A DNA stretch of 64,000 nt from Acidithiobacillus ferrooxidans ATCC 23270 (GCF_000021485.1 NC_011761.1:2772501-2836500); one strand, 5' to 3'. Shown: positions 46,883 through 56,361, counted from the stretch's first letter. The notes: generated from the letters alone by a model not told the origin. Numbers and translations: made by a program.

Positions 46883-47044
46883 CTATGGATATACCCTACT
46901 GTACATACTCCGCATGATGTCCATTGCTGCTTCACTGCGTTCAACAAGCGGGATGACGATAATCGCCCAGATTCCATACTGGCGCAGAGTCGGGGCAGAT
47001 GCACTAATCAGTGGCGCTAATGTAGTAAGAAACCAGCGCATCAT
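46883..47044 (-). CDS. Small ORF (53 residues) upstream of the membrane-anchored protein
   Basis: Starts with two ATG codons (47044 and 47041) after GAGAGGGTGGAAG, a strong ribosome binding site. The peptide begins MMRWFLTTLAPLISAS and has a hydrophobic centre (YGIWAIIVIPLV) and a charged end. Its stop is 17 bases before the next gene, indicating one transcript. No family recognised. Confidence 0.5.
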   Translation of the reverse strand: MMRWFLTTLAPLISASAPTLRQYGIWAIIVIPLVERSEAAMDIMRSMYSRVYP

Positions 47045-47726
47045 CTTCCACCCTCTCTGCTGGCAATGTCAGAGCTATTCTCTGACAGCACCATTATGAA
47101 CAGCATTTGTCCCCCCGCCAAGATGTGGGGCCGACTTCGACCGCTTTACGACCTCCCCAGGACCACCACGGATATCACGAGCACCGCCATGAGCTTCGTC
47201 GTTTTGCGCTCAGGCGCGGTCCATGATCTTGTGTGATCTGGTAATGGCGAAAGGTCTGATGGCCGCAATCTATAAGGGTTTACTGTATAATTTGATCATC
47301 AACAAGACCGCACAGCGGTATTGTATCACCACGACGTATCGGCGGTTATTTTCGGTGCCGGGCAGGCCCCACCACAGAGGGTTTTAGCAACAACCATACA
47401 CGCGGTTATACGACACTCATGGTTTGCCATCCTGAGCCCTCCTCTTTGTCGATCATTTTTCTGGCGACCGCGTCCAACGTTGAAGGGCAGGGTTTGGTAT
47501 TGGCCTTTGCATATACGCATTACCTACCACGGCAGTATGAGTAATTGCCCAACATTTGTTGGAATGTAGTGCATCTCTGGGTGAACGCACCTCGGAAAAC
47601 GCCGCGATCCTCTTTACGTTGAAAATTTTCCTATTATACTAAAATTGGTAGAGTTAGTTTTATACTTACCATCCAAGGAATAATAGATGATGTTATAATC
47701 ACGCTACAGGTGAACAAGGAGGCATC
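47045..47726. other. Interval upstream of the PepSY gene
   Basis: 682 bp with no supported gene. A 41-codon frame (47419-47544) lacks a ribosome binding site. The last 60 bases hold the promoter and leader of the next gene. Confidence 0.4.
47691..47699 (+). promoter_or_regulatory. Extended -10 promoter of the PepSY gene
   Basis: TGTTATAAT is a perfect extended -10 (TG-N-TATAAT at 47691-47699). No good -35 is present. The start point near 47,706 would give a leader of about 20 bases with AAGGAGG before the ATG. Confidence 0.55.
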
Positions 47727-48131
47727 ATGAAACTCACATCACGCCATTTCGCTATCACCTTACTCGCCGGCACCATCGGTTTGATAAGCAGCACCGCCGC
47801 TTGGGCCTATGAGGGTCAGCAGTATGCTCAGGAGGCACGCATCAGCCCAGACAAGGCGGAGACCATCGCCATGAACGCCAGTAGGCCCTGCGGATTTCGA
47901 CTAAGCAAGGGCTTTTTTCATCCTCTGCAAGCAAAGACCATCGCCAAACAGACCTGCCCCCCGAACACTGCCAAAGTCACCGGTATGAAGTTGGAAAAAG
48001 CCCCCGGCGGTAGTGGCCTGCGTTATGTTGTCGACGTTAGCCGCGAAGACCTGATGTACACTATCTCCATTGATGCAAAAACAGAGAAACTCTTGGAGAT
48101 GGTGATTCTGCCGGGCGGTTCCAAGCCCTGA
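47727..48131 (+). CDS. Secreted PepSY-domain protein
   Basis: A 134-residue protein with a signal peptide (cleavage near AAWAYE) and PepSY-like elements: ARISPDKAETIAMNAS and, after an unusual middle section containing two cysteines, VTGMKLEKAPGG..LRYVVDVSREDLMYTISIDAKTEKLLE. Such proteins may inhibit peptidases or sense envelope state. The middle section (about 52-80) does not fit a single PepSY and may reflect a partial duplication. Confidence 0.65.
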   Translation: MKLTSRHFAITLLAGTIGLISSTAAWAYEGQQYAQEARISPDKAETIAMNASRPCGFRLSKGFFHPLQAKTIAKQTCPPNTAKVTGMKLEKAPGGSGLRYVVDVSREDLMYTISIDAKTEKLLEMVILPGGSKP

Positions 48132-49179
48132 ATGGCCACCAGACAAAGTCGCCAAATCCGTCCCCGCAAATCTGCATATAGTGGCGCGGAGTGACGAAGG
48201 CATCCCGCCAGCGCCGTGCAACATGCATGTGCAGCGCTGGCGACCTTGGCTTAGGCTGCGCTCATGGGTTTCCACAGCCACTCACAAAACCCGCAGCAAC
48301 AGGCACGTTAGCCGTGCGAGAACACCAACAAACCTACCGTCTCCAGCGTTTGGCCAGCGGTAAGCGTCCTGTATGAATGTCCTCGGTTTTGCAAGATGTC
48401 ATAATTTTGGAGAAGAGGTCGACTGCACACATGTATCCGGCCTGTTTGTAGATATTGTTCTGGCCCCTACGGGTAATCCGCATATCTGTTCCTCATCAAA
48501 GCAACGGCCTGTACCTCGACCAAGACGCTTCCCAGGTTTCCCAGATATCGGTTCGACCAATTCGCCATCTTCACGTTATCACGCATATGAATTCCCCCGT
48601 ACGTTGCCAGACGTCGACTGTTTTACTCGTGATGGCAGGAATCGTTACTAAAGGCCCTCAGATTCCATCTGGAGCTTGGATATACCTATCCCGTCACGCT
48701 GCTCCCAAGTTCGAACTTCGACCGGCACGCACCATCCGATGCTTGGATTGGGTCAGGTATGTCGGATAACCGACGGTGTAATCACGGCAACCTCGCCAGA
48801 GAACACCGCACCGGAAAGCTTACTTTCTGATCGCCATGTTTGTAACTAATAATATTATATTGTTCGCATGTATTGTTGTTCCGTGTTTTTAACGGCCGCT
48901 GAATTTGATGTCCCGCTCTACGACCTGGACAGATTTGTAACTGTGTGATAACACCTGATATGATGAGGTTTCATATAGCTGGGTTAGTTCGTTCCCCTGT
49001 GGAGCACTTGGCTTTGCTGGAGGCAGCGCTATGCTGCATGAGTCGGGCCCTATTGCGCCGTCACCTGGTCTATAGGTCATTTATAACCTGATGTGCAGGG
49101 ATGTTTCGCGACATTGTTTACTTACTTTCGGTATCTTTTATAAAGATCCATAACCCGTCACCTATGGTGTATTTTTAAT
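48132..49179. other. 1-kb interval upstream of regB, no supported gene
   Basis: Several frames of 60-104 codons exist, but none has family resemblance, a ribosome binding site or consistent codon use. The patch at about 48,450-48,770 and that at about 48,900-49,080 look like decayed coding DNA of unknown origin. The last 120 bases are AT-rich and probably hold the regB promoter. Confidence 0.4.
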
Positions 49180-50454
49180 ATGCATTCCACTAACCACGCC
49201 ATGTCTCATGGCGCCTTGAACCTCCAGCGCGTTTTGCTGCTACGCGGAATGGCTGTCATCGGCCAATGCATGGCCATAGCCGTGGTTACGATCATTCTCA
49301 AATGGCACATACCCATATGGCATTTGGCGGCGGTAGTCGCCATAGAAATACTCCTGACAATGGCCACCACTGTTCGCCTTACTTTCCAGTGGCCTATCAG
49401 CAACCATGAGTTCTTTGCGCAGATCCTGGCCGATGTTGCCATTCTGGTGGCCCTCCTATATTTTTCCGGGGGCCCTACCAATCCATTTATCGCCTTACTG
49501 TTGTTACCATTAGTTATTACCGTTGCCACCCTTCCAAAAATATACGGGTGGTCAATGGCGGCGATAACCGTATTGTGCTATTCAGGATTGATGGCTTCTT
49601 ATGTACCGCTACCACTACATGCTCTTGCCACATACGAAATGAAGTTGCACATATGGGGGATGTGGTTTGAATTTATTATAATTGCCGGCGCTATCAGCTA
49701 TTTCGTCAAACGCATGAGCGACAGCCTGCAGGAACGGGATCAGGCTATCGCCCATGCGCGCGAAGAAAAACTGATGATGGATCGCGTTGTTGACCTAGGT
49801 GCTTTGGCGGCCGGTGTTGCTCATGAGCTGGGGACGCCTCTCGCCACTATGACGATAATAACCAAGGACCTGCAGCAGGACTATAAAGAAACCCAGAATC
49901 TTTCGGAAAGTCTGGGTATTTTGTATGAACAGCTGCAGCGGTGTAAACGCATTCTCAGCACAATGTCTGCTTCCGCTGGCCAGTTGCAGGCATCGAGCGG
50001 TTGCCAGCTACGCATCGAAGAATACCTCAATGATATCATTACCAAATGGGGCGATGCTCGTCCGGGTATTCACGTCGAATTTCGTTCAGATGGCTCCGGA
50101 TCGACTGCAAAAATTGTTGCGGAGCATACCTTGACTCAGGCGCTAACCAACATTTTCAATAACGCCGCCGACGAATCGCCTGATTATGTAGAAATAGATG
50201 TACACTGTAGCGATCACGATGTCGTCATTGATGTCTGCGATCTTGGTCGCGGGGTCACTCCGGAGATAGCCAGGGATGTGGGACAACCTTTTGTCTCTAA
50301 AAAAGAAGATGGTCTTGGTCTTGGGCTTTTTTTAGCGACTACCATTATAAACCGTTTGGGTGGGAGCGTCTCCCTGTTCAGCCGGAGAGAGGGAGGATCC
50401 TGTACCCGTGTGGTATTTCCCCTGACCTCATTACTGATAAGTACCAACAACTAA
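49180..50454 (+). CDS. regB: Redox-sensing histidine kinase RegB
   Basis: A 424-residue sensor with six membrane segments (to about residue 172) and a kinase core. The phosphorylated histidine is H215 in GVAHELGTPL. Two RegB/PrrB redox features are visible: the quinone-binding heptapeptide GGPTNPF (97-103) and the redox cysteine C255 in QRCKRIL. N- and G-boxes (NNAADES, DLGRGV) follow. It should sense the quinone pool and phosphorylate RegA. Its position between the iron operons suggests control of both; this is an inference supported by published A. ferrooxidans models. Confidence 0.93.
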   Translation: MHSTNHAMSHGALNLQRVLLLRGMAVIGQCMAIAVVTIILKWHIPIWHLAAVVAIEILLTMATTVRLTFQWPISNHEFFAQILADVAILVALLYFSGGPTNPFIALLLLPLVITVATLPKIYGWSMAAITVLCYSGLMASYVPLPLHALATYEMKLHIWGMWFEFIIIAGAISYFVKRMSDSLQERDQAIAHAREEKLMMDRVVDLGALAAGVAHELGTPLATMTIITKDLQQDYKETQNLSESLGILYEQLQRCKRILSTMSASAGQLQASSGCQLRIEEYLNDIITKWGDARPGIHVEFRSDGSGSTAKIVAEHTLTQALTNIFNNAADESPDYVEIDVHCSDHDVVIDVCDLGRGVTPEIARDVGQPFVSKKEDGLGLGLFLATTIINRLGGSVSLFSRREGGSCTRVVFPLTSLLISTNN

Positions 50455-51029
50455 TGACCGTAAGAACTATGGAAAATAGTGCGGATATCACCGCCACACC
50501 GGTTTCTAACATTATGGTGGTGGACGACGATGTAACCTTTTGCCGGGTGCTGTCAAACGCGTTTTCCAGGCGCGGTTTTGAAGTATGCACTGTGCATGAT
50601 AGCGCCGATATAATCGCGGTTGCGGAACTTTACGTGCCGGACGCCGTAGTTCTGGATCTGCGAATGCCGGGGGTTTCCGGTTTGGAAATGATAAGCCCCC
50701 TTCGGAGCATCAACCAGGATATCAGAATCCTTGTGCTCACCGGTTACGCCAGCATCGCAACAGCGATTGAGGCCATAAAGCTCGGGGCGGTATATTATCT
50801 GACAAAACCTGCAGATGCAGATGAGATTATCGCTAGGTTACATGAAAAGGATGGCAACCCCACCGCTCCGGTCAAAAACGAGTTCTTGTCAGCGCGCAGA
50901 GTTGAATGGGAGCATATCAACAAGGTACTGATGGAGTGTAATGGCAACATATCGGCTGCCGCCCGCAGACTGGGAATGCACCGACGGTCCTTACAACGCA
51001 AGATGAATAAGCACCCCGTACGACGCTGA
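50454..51029 (+). CDS. regA: Response regulator RegA (ActR/PrrA type)
   Basis: A 191-residue regulator: receiver domain with MVVDDD and phospho-acceptor D68 (LDLRMPG), conserved Thr/Lys in LVLTGY and YYLTKPAD, and a C-terminal Fis-type helix-turn-helix with GNISAAARRLGMHRRSLQRKM. The ATG overlaps the regB stop (TAATG), so the pair is coupled. Likely targets are the petI, rus and cta promoters. Confidence 0.94.
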   Translation: MTVRTMENSADITATPVSNIMVVDDDVTFCRVLSNAFSRRGFEVCTVHDSADIIAVAELYVPDAVVLDLRMPGVSGLEMISPLRSINQDIRILVLTGYASIATAIEAIKLGAVYYLTKPADADEIIARLHEKDGNPTAPVKNEFLSARRVEWEHINKVLMECNGNISAAARRLGMHRRSLQRKMNKHPVRR

Positions 51030-51041
51030 CCGTTGAATGTG

Positions 51042-51055
51042 CCTATAATTATAGG
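51042..51055. repeat. Short perfect palindrome after regA
   Basis: CCTATAATTATAGG lies between the convergent regA and oxygenase genes. It may be part of a transcript end or an operator-like site; no U-tract. Confidence 0.35.
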
Positions 51056-51087
51056 GCAAATCGGTGAGGACGGTTAAGCGTCGGATA

Positions 51088-51735
51088 TCACAGTGTTCTA
51101 CGGATAACTTGATCTACCCGATCGACAGACGGCGTTATATATGGGTTCTCTCGTATCCAGATGGAGGCTATCCATTTTTCTCCATGGGTAACCGGCAAGC
51201 CCGCATGTAGGGACTCCCGCAACTGTCGGTTCTGCGCGTCTGTATTCCTGAATAAAATACCGGATCCTGCGTTGGGCACTATATTCGCCATGATGTGCGG
51301 GAATTGTGTCCATCCACCATACTCCACATCATTCAGGTACAGCAGTACCGTTAACAGCCTGTTCCCGCCATTCCTCAATTGCGGAGATCCGTCCGAAAAG
51401 GCATCATAGTGTATATCATACTTCCCGCCACGGGTATAATGCAGAATCTGTAGTGGTTCCTGATTTTCCTGCGAAATCCCGGAAAATAGCTCGATACGCC
51501 GCCTTATCTCCAGAATTATTGGATACGCGTCAACTGATGGCGCCACCACCGTACTGCAGCGCCCGGGTGTTTCATATGCAGCATCGGAAGCACCATCAAC
51601 CACTACCGAAGGTTTTGCGTCGGATACACTACCAATCGCTATCAATTCGGCGCACTCGTCAAGACTCAGAAGCCCCTTGAAGTGAACCAGTCCTATGGTA
51701 TCGTTCACCGAAAGTATTTTTGGTCCCATGCCCAT
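51088..51735 (-). CDS. 2-oxoglutarate/Fe(II)-dependent oxygenase (prolyl 4-hydroxylase-like)
   Basis: A 215-residue protein. The Fe-binding HxD is in YDIHYDAFSD, the distal histidine in SLHAGLPV, and the 2-oxoglutarate lysine in THGEKWIASIWIRE. The segment LTVLLYLNDVEYGGWTQFP is typical of prolyl 4-hydroxylase alpha-like enzymes. The target is unknown; free-standing bacterial members may hydroxylate proteins or small molecules. Start at ATG 51735 (or the second Met). Confidence 0.85.
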   Translation of the reverse strand: MGMGPKILSVNDTIGLVHFKGLLSLDECAELIAIGSVSDAKPSVVVDGASDAAYETPGRCSTVVAPSVDAYPIILEIRRRIELFSGISQENQEPLQILHYTRGGKYDIHYDAFSDGSPQLRNGGNRLLTVLLYLNDVEYGGWTQFPHIMANIVPNAGSGILFRNTDAQNRQLRESLHAGLPVTHGEKWIASIWIRENPYITPSVDRVDQVIRRTL

Positions 51736-51846
51736 ATCTCCAATAGATGCGGGGCGGCATTGGCAGCAGCAGCCAAAGTTTGAATTCTTTGTATCACAGT
51801 GCAGATCAGGGATATCGGCCGATAATCAGGATAGGTATCGTATTTT

Positions 51847-52374
51847 TCAGTGCATGGGGCCCATCTGCATGTGGATCATCGCCTCATACTTGCCATCCGT
51901 TTTTATAACTCCTTCGGGAACACTGACTCTATAGTACTCGTTACCTATAGAGGCGCGAATGTTATCGTATCCTGATCTTATTTGCGGCCACTCCTTGGCG
52001 AGGCTCATGGGTGTTGGTGACCATGTAAATGCGATGTACCCATCTATTATATTCCTTGCCGCATTAACAATGGATTGCGATTTTTTGGCATCCGCAGAAT
52101 CGGTCGGGATTTTGCATTGCGACAGATTCTTTTTTGCGTACAGTGCATACAGCCAGCTGGTTTCATCAAAAGATGCCCCCGGATTTTTATTTTTAAAAAA
52201 GCTTACATCCGTGGCCATATGTCCGGATGCGACGACTGCATCGCGATAAACTGCCAGGGTCGGGGGCAATACACAATCATAAAACGATTCCATCTGGGTT
52301 GCAGGCGCACACCGTGCCATCACCGGTACGGCCAGTGCTACTACTATCGTAATAAATCGTAAAATATTTGTCAT
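51847..52374 (-). CDS. Exported protein, unknown function
   Basis: A 175-residue protein with a signal peptide (cleavage near ARCAPA) and a mature domain with two cysteines (YDCVLPP and SQCKIPT) probably forming a disulfide, and helix-rich sequence. AGGAG five bases before the ATG at 52374 supports this start over the GTG at 52389. Not recognised. Confidence 0.65.
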   Translation of the reverse strand: MTNILRFITIVVALAVPVMARCAPATQMESFYDCVLPPTLAVYRDAVVASGHMATDVSFFKNKNPGASFDETSWLYALYAKKNLSQCKIPTDSADAKKSQSIVNAARNIIDGYIAFTWSPTPMSLAKEWPQIRSGYDNIRASIGNEYYRVSVPEGVIKTDGKYEAMIHMQMGPMH

Positions 52375-52487
52375 AACGACTCCTATCACTGGATGGTTTT
52401 CCCCATCATAATTTCAGGGCACCTGTCTTGCTCTAACCAACAGAAAAGCAGACCGCCAAAGAACGGAATCCGGCGCACCCAATGGCC

Positions 52488-52928
52488 CTAACACTGCACG
52501 GCAGCGGTCACCGCATCAACCCAAAACATTGCCCGCGATATCGCGCCAACAGTTTGCCCCCTTAGAAAGCCCATTTCACGGCTTTTGATGGCCTCCCATT
52601 GTGGATGTAGAGGACAAAGCGTAGTATTTCTAACGCAGTCATGGCCCAGTATGCAGCGTATCTCTAGCGGACGCCCTTCGGTAATCTCAATGACGTCAAT
52701 AATATTTAGGGACTCGGCACCAGGGCGCAACATATAGCCACCGCCCTTCCCTTTTACGGAATACAGGATTCCACGCTTGGCCAAGCAGCGCAATACTTTG
52801 GTAACGCATGGCGCGGAGCCCCCTATATAGTCAGAAATATCCCGGCTCAGCACCGGCCTTCCCGATGGCTGAGCGGCCAGATAAATTAGACTCCGCAGGG
52901 CATATTCGCTAGCTTTGCTCAACATCAT
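52488..52928 (-). CDS. ctaR: Rrf2/IscR-family transcription regulator
   Basis: A 146-residue regulator with a winged-helix start (MLSKASEYALRSLIYLA) and a cysteine-rich loop CILGHDCVRNTTLCPLH that resembles the three-cysteine-plus-histidine 2Fe-2S site of IscR, though with its own spacing. It could respond to iron, Fe-S status or NO. It lies downstream of ctaA-ctaB-MFS on the same strand, in agreement with the A. ferrooxidans cta cluster. The ATG at 52928 fits the family start; GTG 52937 is possible. Confidence 0.85.
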   Translation of the reverse strand: MMLSKASEYALRSLIYLAAQPSGRPVLSRDISDYIGGSAPCVTKVLRCLAKRGILYSVKGKGGGYMLRPGAESLNIIDVIEITEGRPLEIRCILGHDCVRNTTLCPLHPQWEAIKSREMGFLRGQTVGAISRAMFWVDAVTAAVQC

Positions 52929-52942
52929 CTGGCGCACTCATT

Positions 52943-54169
52943 TTATGATTTTTGAGAATAATCCGGTTCCAGCAATAGTGCCACGCGTTTTCCGTTCCAG
53001 CTTTGCAGGGCGAGGAGCAATCCGACGACGGCAAGGAGATAAATGACACCCTGCTCGCCGGCCATGCCCAGCCCCCAGCCACCGACCACACCCCCCGCGA
53101 ATATCCCCAGAAACTGCATCAGCGAGTATACACCACTGGCCGCCCCCCGCTGTTCCTGGGTGGTGCTGCGGCTCATCATCGAAGGCAGAATCGCCGAGGC
53201 CACGTTATAACCCGTGAAGAAAATCACCGCTCCTACCGCCACCGGCCAGAAGTGACCAGCGAGCAAACCCATGAACAACGCTCCCGCAGCAATGGCAAGA
53301 CCACTGAAGACCAGCATCTGTCCGTGCTGTCTGTGCCTTTCGGCGTGGATCACCGGGTAGAGCATGCCCGCCACCGAGAGCAGCATCACCGGCAGATACA
53401 CTTCCCAGACGGCGCTGCCCGGAATGTGCATGGCCTTGACCAGTTCCGGGGAGAGCACCACAAAACTGGCCCCCAGCACCATCTGCAGGATGAAGATGCC
53501 GACACTGGCGGTCAGAACCGGGGGGTATCTGAATATCCTCAGGGCGTCACGCCAGTTCCCCATGCGCTGCTGCAGATTGCGGGGGATGGGGGGAATCACT
53601 TTCCACAGCGGTAACAGCGCGAGGACGCCGAGTGCGGCGGCCACCAGAAATACCCCGGTCAGCCCGGAGAGACCGTAAAAGACGGGCCCCATCGCCATCC
53701 CCAGAACATAGGCGATGGCGATGCTGCCGCCGATGGCGGCCATGGCCTTGGTGCGGTGCTGTTCACCGGTGAGGTCCCCTGCGGTGGCCAGGAGCACCGA
53801 GGAGACGGCGCCCGCACCCTGCAGCAGACGGGCGAGAATGATGCCCCAGATGTTGTGGGTGACCGCCCCCAGCAGGGAACCCAGGACGAAGATCAGCAGA
53901 CCAAAGACCAGTACCCGCTTGCGCCCGAAACGGTCGGAGGCCACCCCGAAGGGAAACTGCAGGGCGGCCTGGGCCAGTCCGTAGATGCCAATGGCCAGGC
54001 CCAACAGCACCGGGGTGCTGTGGCGAAGCTGGTCGTTGTCCAGGGCCAGTACCGGCATGAGCATGAACAGACCGAGCATGCGCGCGACATAGATGAAGCT
54101 CAGTCCCGCCACCGCCCGCTTTTCGAACGGGCTCATGGGCGGGCCTTTGGCGGCCTCAGAAGAAGCCAT
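52943..54169 (-). CDS. ctaT: Major facilitator superfamily transporter of the cta cluster
   Basis: A 408-residue MFS carrier with twelve hydrophobic segments and the loop 2-3 motif GVASDRFGRKRVL. It overlaps ctaB by 14 bases. Substrate unknown; the constant link with ctaA-ctaB suggests a role in oxidase assembly or metal (for example copper) supply, as for CcoA-type carriers, but this is unproven. The symbol follows usage for A. ferrooxidans. Confidence 0.82.
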   Translation of the reverse strand: MASSEAAKGPPMSPFEKRAVAGLSFIYVARMLGLFMLMPVLALDNDQLRHSTPVLLGLAIGIYGLAQAALQFPFGVASDRFGRKRVLVFGLLIFVLGSLLGAVTHNIWGIILARLLQGAGAVSSVLLATAGDLTGEQHRTKAMAAIGGSIAIAYVLGMAMGPVFYGLSGLTGVFLVAAALGVLALLPLWKVIPPIPRNLQQRMGNWRDALRIFRYPPVLTASVGIFILQMVLGASFVVLSPELVKAMHIPGSAVWEVYLPVMLLSVAGMLYPVIHAERHRQHGQMLVFSGLAIAAGALFMGLLAGHFWPVAVGAVIFFTGYNVASAILPSMMSRSTTQEQRGAASGVYSLMQFLGIFAGGVVGGWGLGMAGEQGVIYLLAVVGLLLALQSWNGKRVALLLEPDYSQKS

Positions 54170-55100
54170 AGCCCATCACCAGTTTACCCAGGATCAGGGC
54201 AGTAAAGAGTAAAAAAAGGTAGGAGATGGAGTAGGCGAACATCCGCCGCGCGTAGCGGTTCATCTCCGGGCCTTCGGGCAGACCTTTGAGACGCAGGGCC
54301 ATGCCCACGAACCATGCGCCGGAGAGCCAGGCGATGGCTCCATATAACCAGTCGCCGGTGAGTAGCGCTGGCACCATACTGACGATCCAGGTGAGTATGG
54401 CGTAGTTCAGCACTTCCCGGCGGGTGCGGTCGACACCATGGGTCACCGGCAGCATGGGTATGCAGGCCTTGGCGTAGTCTTCCCGACAACAGATGGCCAG
54501 GGGCCAGAAGTGCGCCGGGGTCCAGACGAATACCAGCAGGACCAGCACCAGAGGCAGCACGGCGAGACTGCCGGTGATGGCGGTCCAGCCGATCAGTGGC
54601 GGCAGGGCACCGGCAAGGCCGCCCCAGACGATGTTCCAGGGCGTGCTGGGCTTGAGGTAGAGGGTGTAGACGACGCCGTAGCCGACGGTGCCCACCAGGG
54701 TCAGTACCAGGGTCAGAGGGTTGGTGCCCCAGGCGAGTACCGCAATGGCGGCGCACATCAATGTCATGGCATAGGCAATGGCACCAGCACGGCTGATGCG
54801 GCCTTCGGCCAGCGGCCGGTGGAGGGTGCGTCGCATGTGCTGGTCGAGGGCGGGTTCGACAATCTGGTTGAGTACCCCTCCTGCTCCACCGGCCAGCGCG
54901 ATGCCCGCCAAACCAGCCAGCGCCGACTCCCAGTGCAACAGGGCGTCGGGGGCGAGGATCTCGCCCACTGCGGCGGTAAATACCAGCAGCGATACCACCC
55001 GCGCCTTGGCCAGAACCCAGAGATCGCGAAGATAAGACGGCCGTGCCCGGGGACCAGAAAGTTCGCCAATGCCGTCGCTGTGTAATCCTTCTTTTAACAT
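54156..55100 (-). CDS. ctaB: Protoheme IX farnesyltransferase (heme O synthase)
   Basis: A 314-residue UbiA-type prenyltransferase with nine membrane segments. The first Asp-rich motif reads NQIVEPALDQHMRRT (a variant of NxxxDxxxD: N, E and D at the expected positions), and WTPAHFWPLAI and the second loop YAKACIPMLPVTHG are typical of CtaB/CyoE. It converts heme B to heme O for the aa3 oxidase. Lies 15 bases after ctaA. Confidence 0.93.
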   Translation of the reverse strand: MLKEGLHSDGIGELSGPRARPSYLRDLWVLAKARVVSLLVFTAAVGEILAPDALLHWESALAGLAGIALAGGAGGVLNQIVEPALDQHMRRTLHRPLAEGRISRAGAIAYAMTLMCAAIAVLAWGTNPLTLVLTLVGTVGYGVVYTLYLKPSTPWNIVWGGLAGALPPLIGWTAITGSLAVLPLVLVLLVFVWTPAHFWPLAICCREDYAKACIPMLPVTHGVDRTRREVLNYAILTWIVSMVPALLTGDWLYGAIAWLSGAWFVGMALRLKGLPEGPEMNRYARRMFAYSISYLFLLFTALILGKLVMGYGFF

Positions 55101-55115
55101 GACGCTAGGACCTCA

Positions 55116-56069
55116 TTAACGCCACTGCAGGACAATGGCGAGGGACATGAGCAGGACCATGGATTGGTGAAAGACCACCATGACGCCAGGATCCCGGGGT
55201 TTGAGATTCACCGCATGAAACAATAAAAAACCAACAGCAACCTGGGTTACCGCCAGATAAAAAGCGACAGGATAAGCTGGCATCATCCAGCCAAGGGTGG
55301 CGACCAGCAGCAAGGCCGCACTGACGTGGGCAGCGATGGTCCACTGTGAGGCCTTCTGAGGTTTGACGAAGGCGCCGATGGCAGTGCCGAAGCCGCGCTG
55401 ACCGGTGGTCATGCCCCCGAGGAATACGGCGAGGAGCAGGGCATGCAGAGCACCTACGGCACTGAGGTAGCTCCAGAAGTCGAGCTCCGGATAGACCAGA
55501 CCGGTCAGGTAAACGAGGAAGACCCCATAGGCGAGCAGGCCGTGGGTGCCGTGAACAAACGCCGGGGCCCTGCCGGCGAGGACATACAGGGTGCCCATAC
55601 CGAACAGGGCGGTAACTACGATCAGGGACAGCCCGCTGATCGTAGTGATACTTGGCGACAGTATCACCAGCGCAAGGGCCACCAGGCCGACCAGGGTCGC
55701 TACCAGGCGATGTGCAGCCTCAGGATCACCACGCACCATCAGTACCGCGATGTTGCGCGTGTAAGGCCAGCGGGTCCCCAAGGACAGACCGTAGCCGAAA
55801 CCCTCAACAATACTGCCGAGCAGGATCAGGGCAATGGCAAAACCTACTTCGCTGGCTTTGAGGCCGTTGACGACATCCGCTATAAAACCCTGGTGGCTGT
55901 TCATGCCACGCCACAACCCGGTCAGCACCGCCGCCAGCAGCATCCCGGTAATCAGCCAGCCGATCACTCGTACTACCGGCGTCATTTCCCCTTCTACGGC
56001 GTGGGGAATGCCGTTCGTATCCTGGTAGGTAGCCCCGCCCGATACCCCATGATGAATATTGCGCCGCAT
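55116..56069 (-). CDS. ctaA: CtaA-like heme A synthase
   Basis: A 317-residue membrane protein with eight hydrophobic segments and histidines in two matching halves (AAHRLVATLVG, VHGTHGLLAYG, AAHVSAALLL, FHQSMVLLM), as in COX15/CtaA, which oxidises heme O to heme A. Similarity to well-studied CtaA is moderate. The ATG at 56069 follows AAGGTG; the GTG at 56078 lies inside this ribosome binding site. Confidence 0.83.
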   Translation of the reverse strand: MRRNIHHGVSGGATYQDTNGIPHAVEGEMTPVVRVIGWLITGMLLAAVLTGLWRGMNSHQGFIADVVNGLKASEVGFAIALILLGSIVEGFGYGLSLGTRWPYTRNIAVLMVRGDPEAAHRLVATLVGLVALALVILSPSITTISGLSLIVVTALFGMGTLYVLAGRAPAFVHGTHGLLAYGVFLVYLTGLVYPELDFWSYLSAVGALHALLLAVFLGGMTTGQRGFGTAIGAFVKPQKASQWTIAAHVSAALLLVATLGWMMPAYPVAFYLAVTQVAVGFLLFHAVNLKPRDPGVMVVFHQSMVLLMSLAIVLQWR

Positions 56070-56276
56070 ATTTAACACCTTAAATGAAGAAACGTCAGGT
56101 TATCTGCGTTTGGGAGTTTATCTGGATTAATTAATATATGTACCGTGGCGATCCTGTTTTCGTGGTCTATAGTTCAATAAACTTAACCAATCATCATACG
56201 CTGCATGCAAGTATACTCATAACATCATATAACGCATACCGCAAGACATGAATTCGTATTTTATAATAAACACCAA

Positions 56277-56309
56277 TGGCCAGGGCAAGATAACCATCCG
56301 CCCTGGCCA
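56277..56309 (-). terminator. Terminator of the rus operon
   Basis: TGGCCAGGGC and GCCCTGGCCA form a perfect 10-bp stem around a 13-base loop, 53 bases after the rus stop. The following bases (TTGGTGTTTATTAT on the minus strand) are T-rich but not a pure run. The stem lies between rus and ctaA. Confidence 0.8.
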
Positions 56310-56361
56310 CCGGGATCTACACTAACAAAGCGTCGTTACCCGAACAACAACCATCCGCGAA

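Noticed and set aside
47419-47544. 41-codon frame with hydrophobic patches
   Set aside because: No ribosome binding site and no neighbour in a shared transcript.
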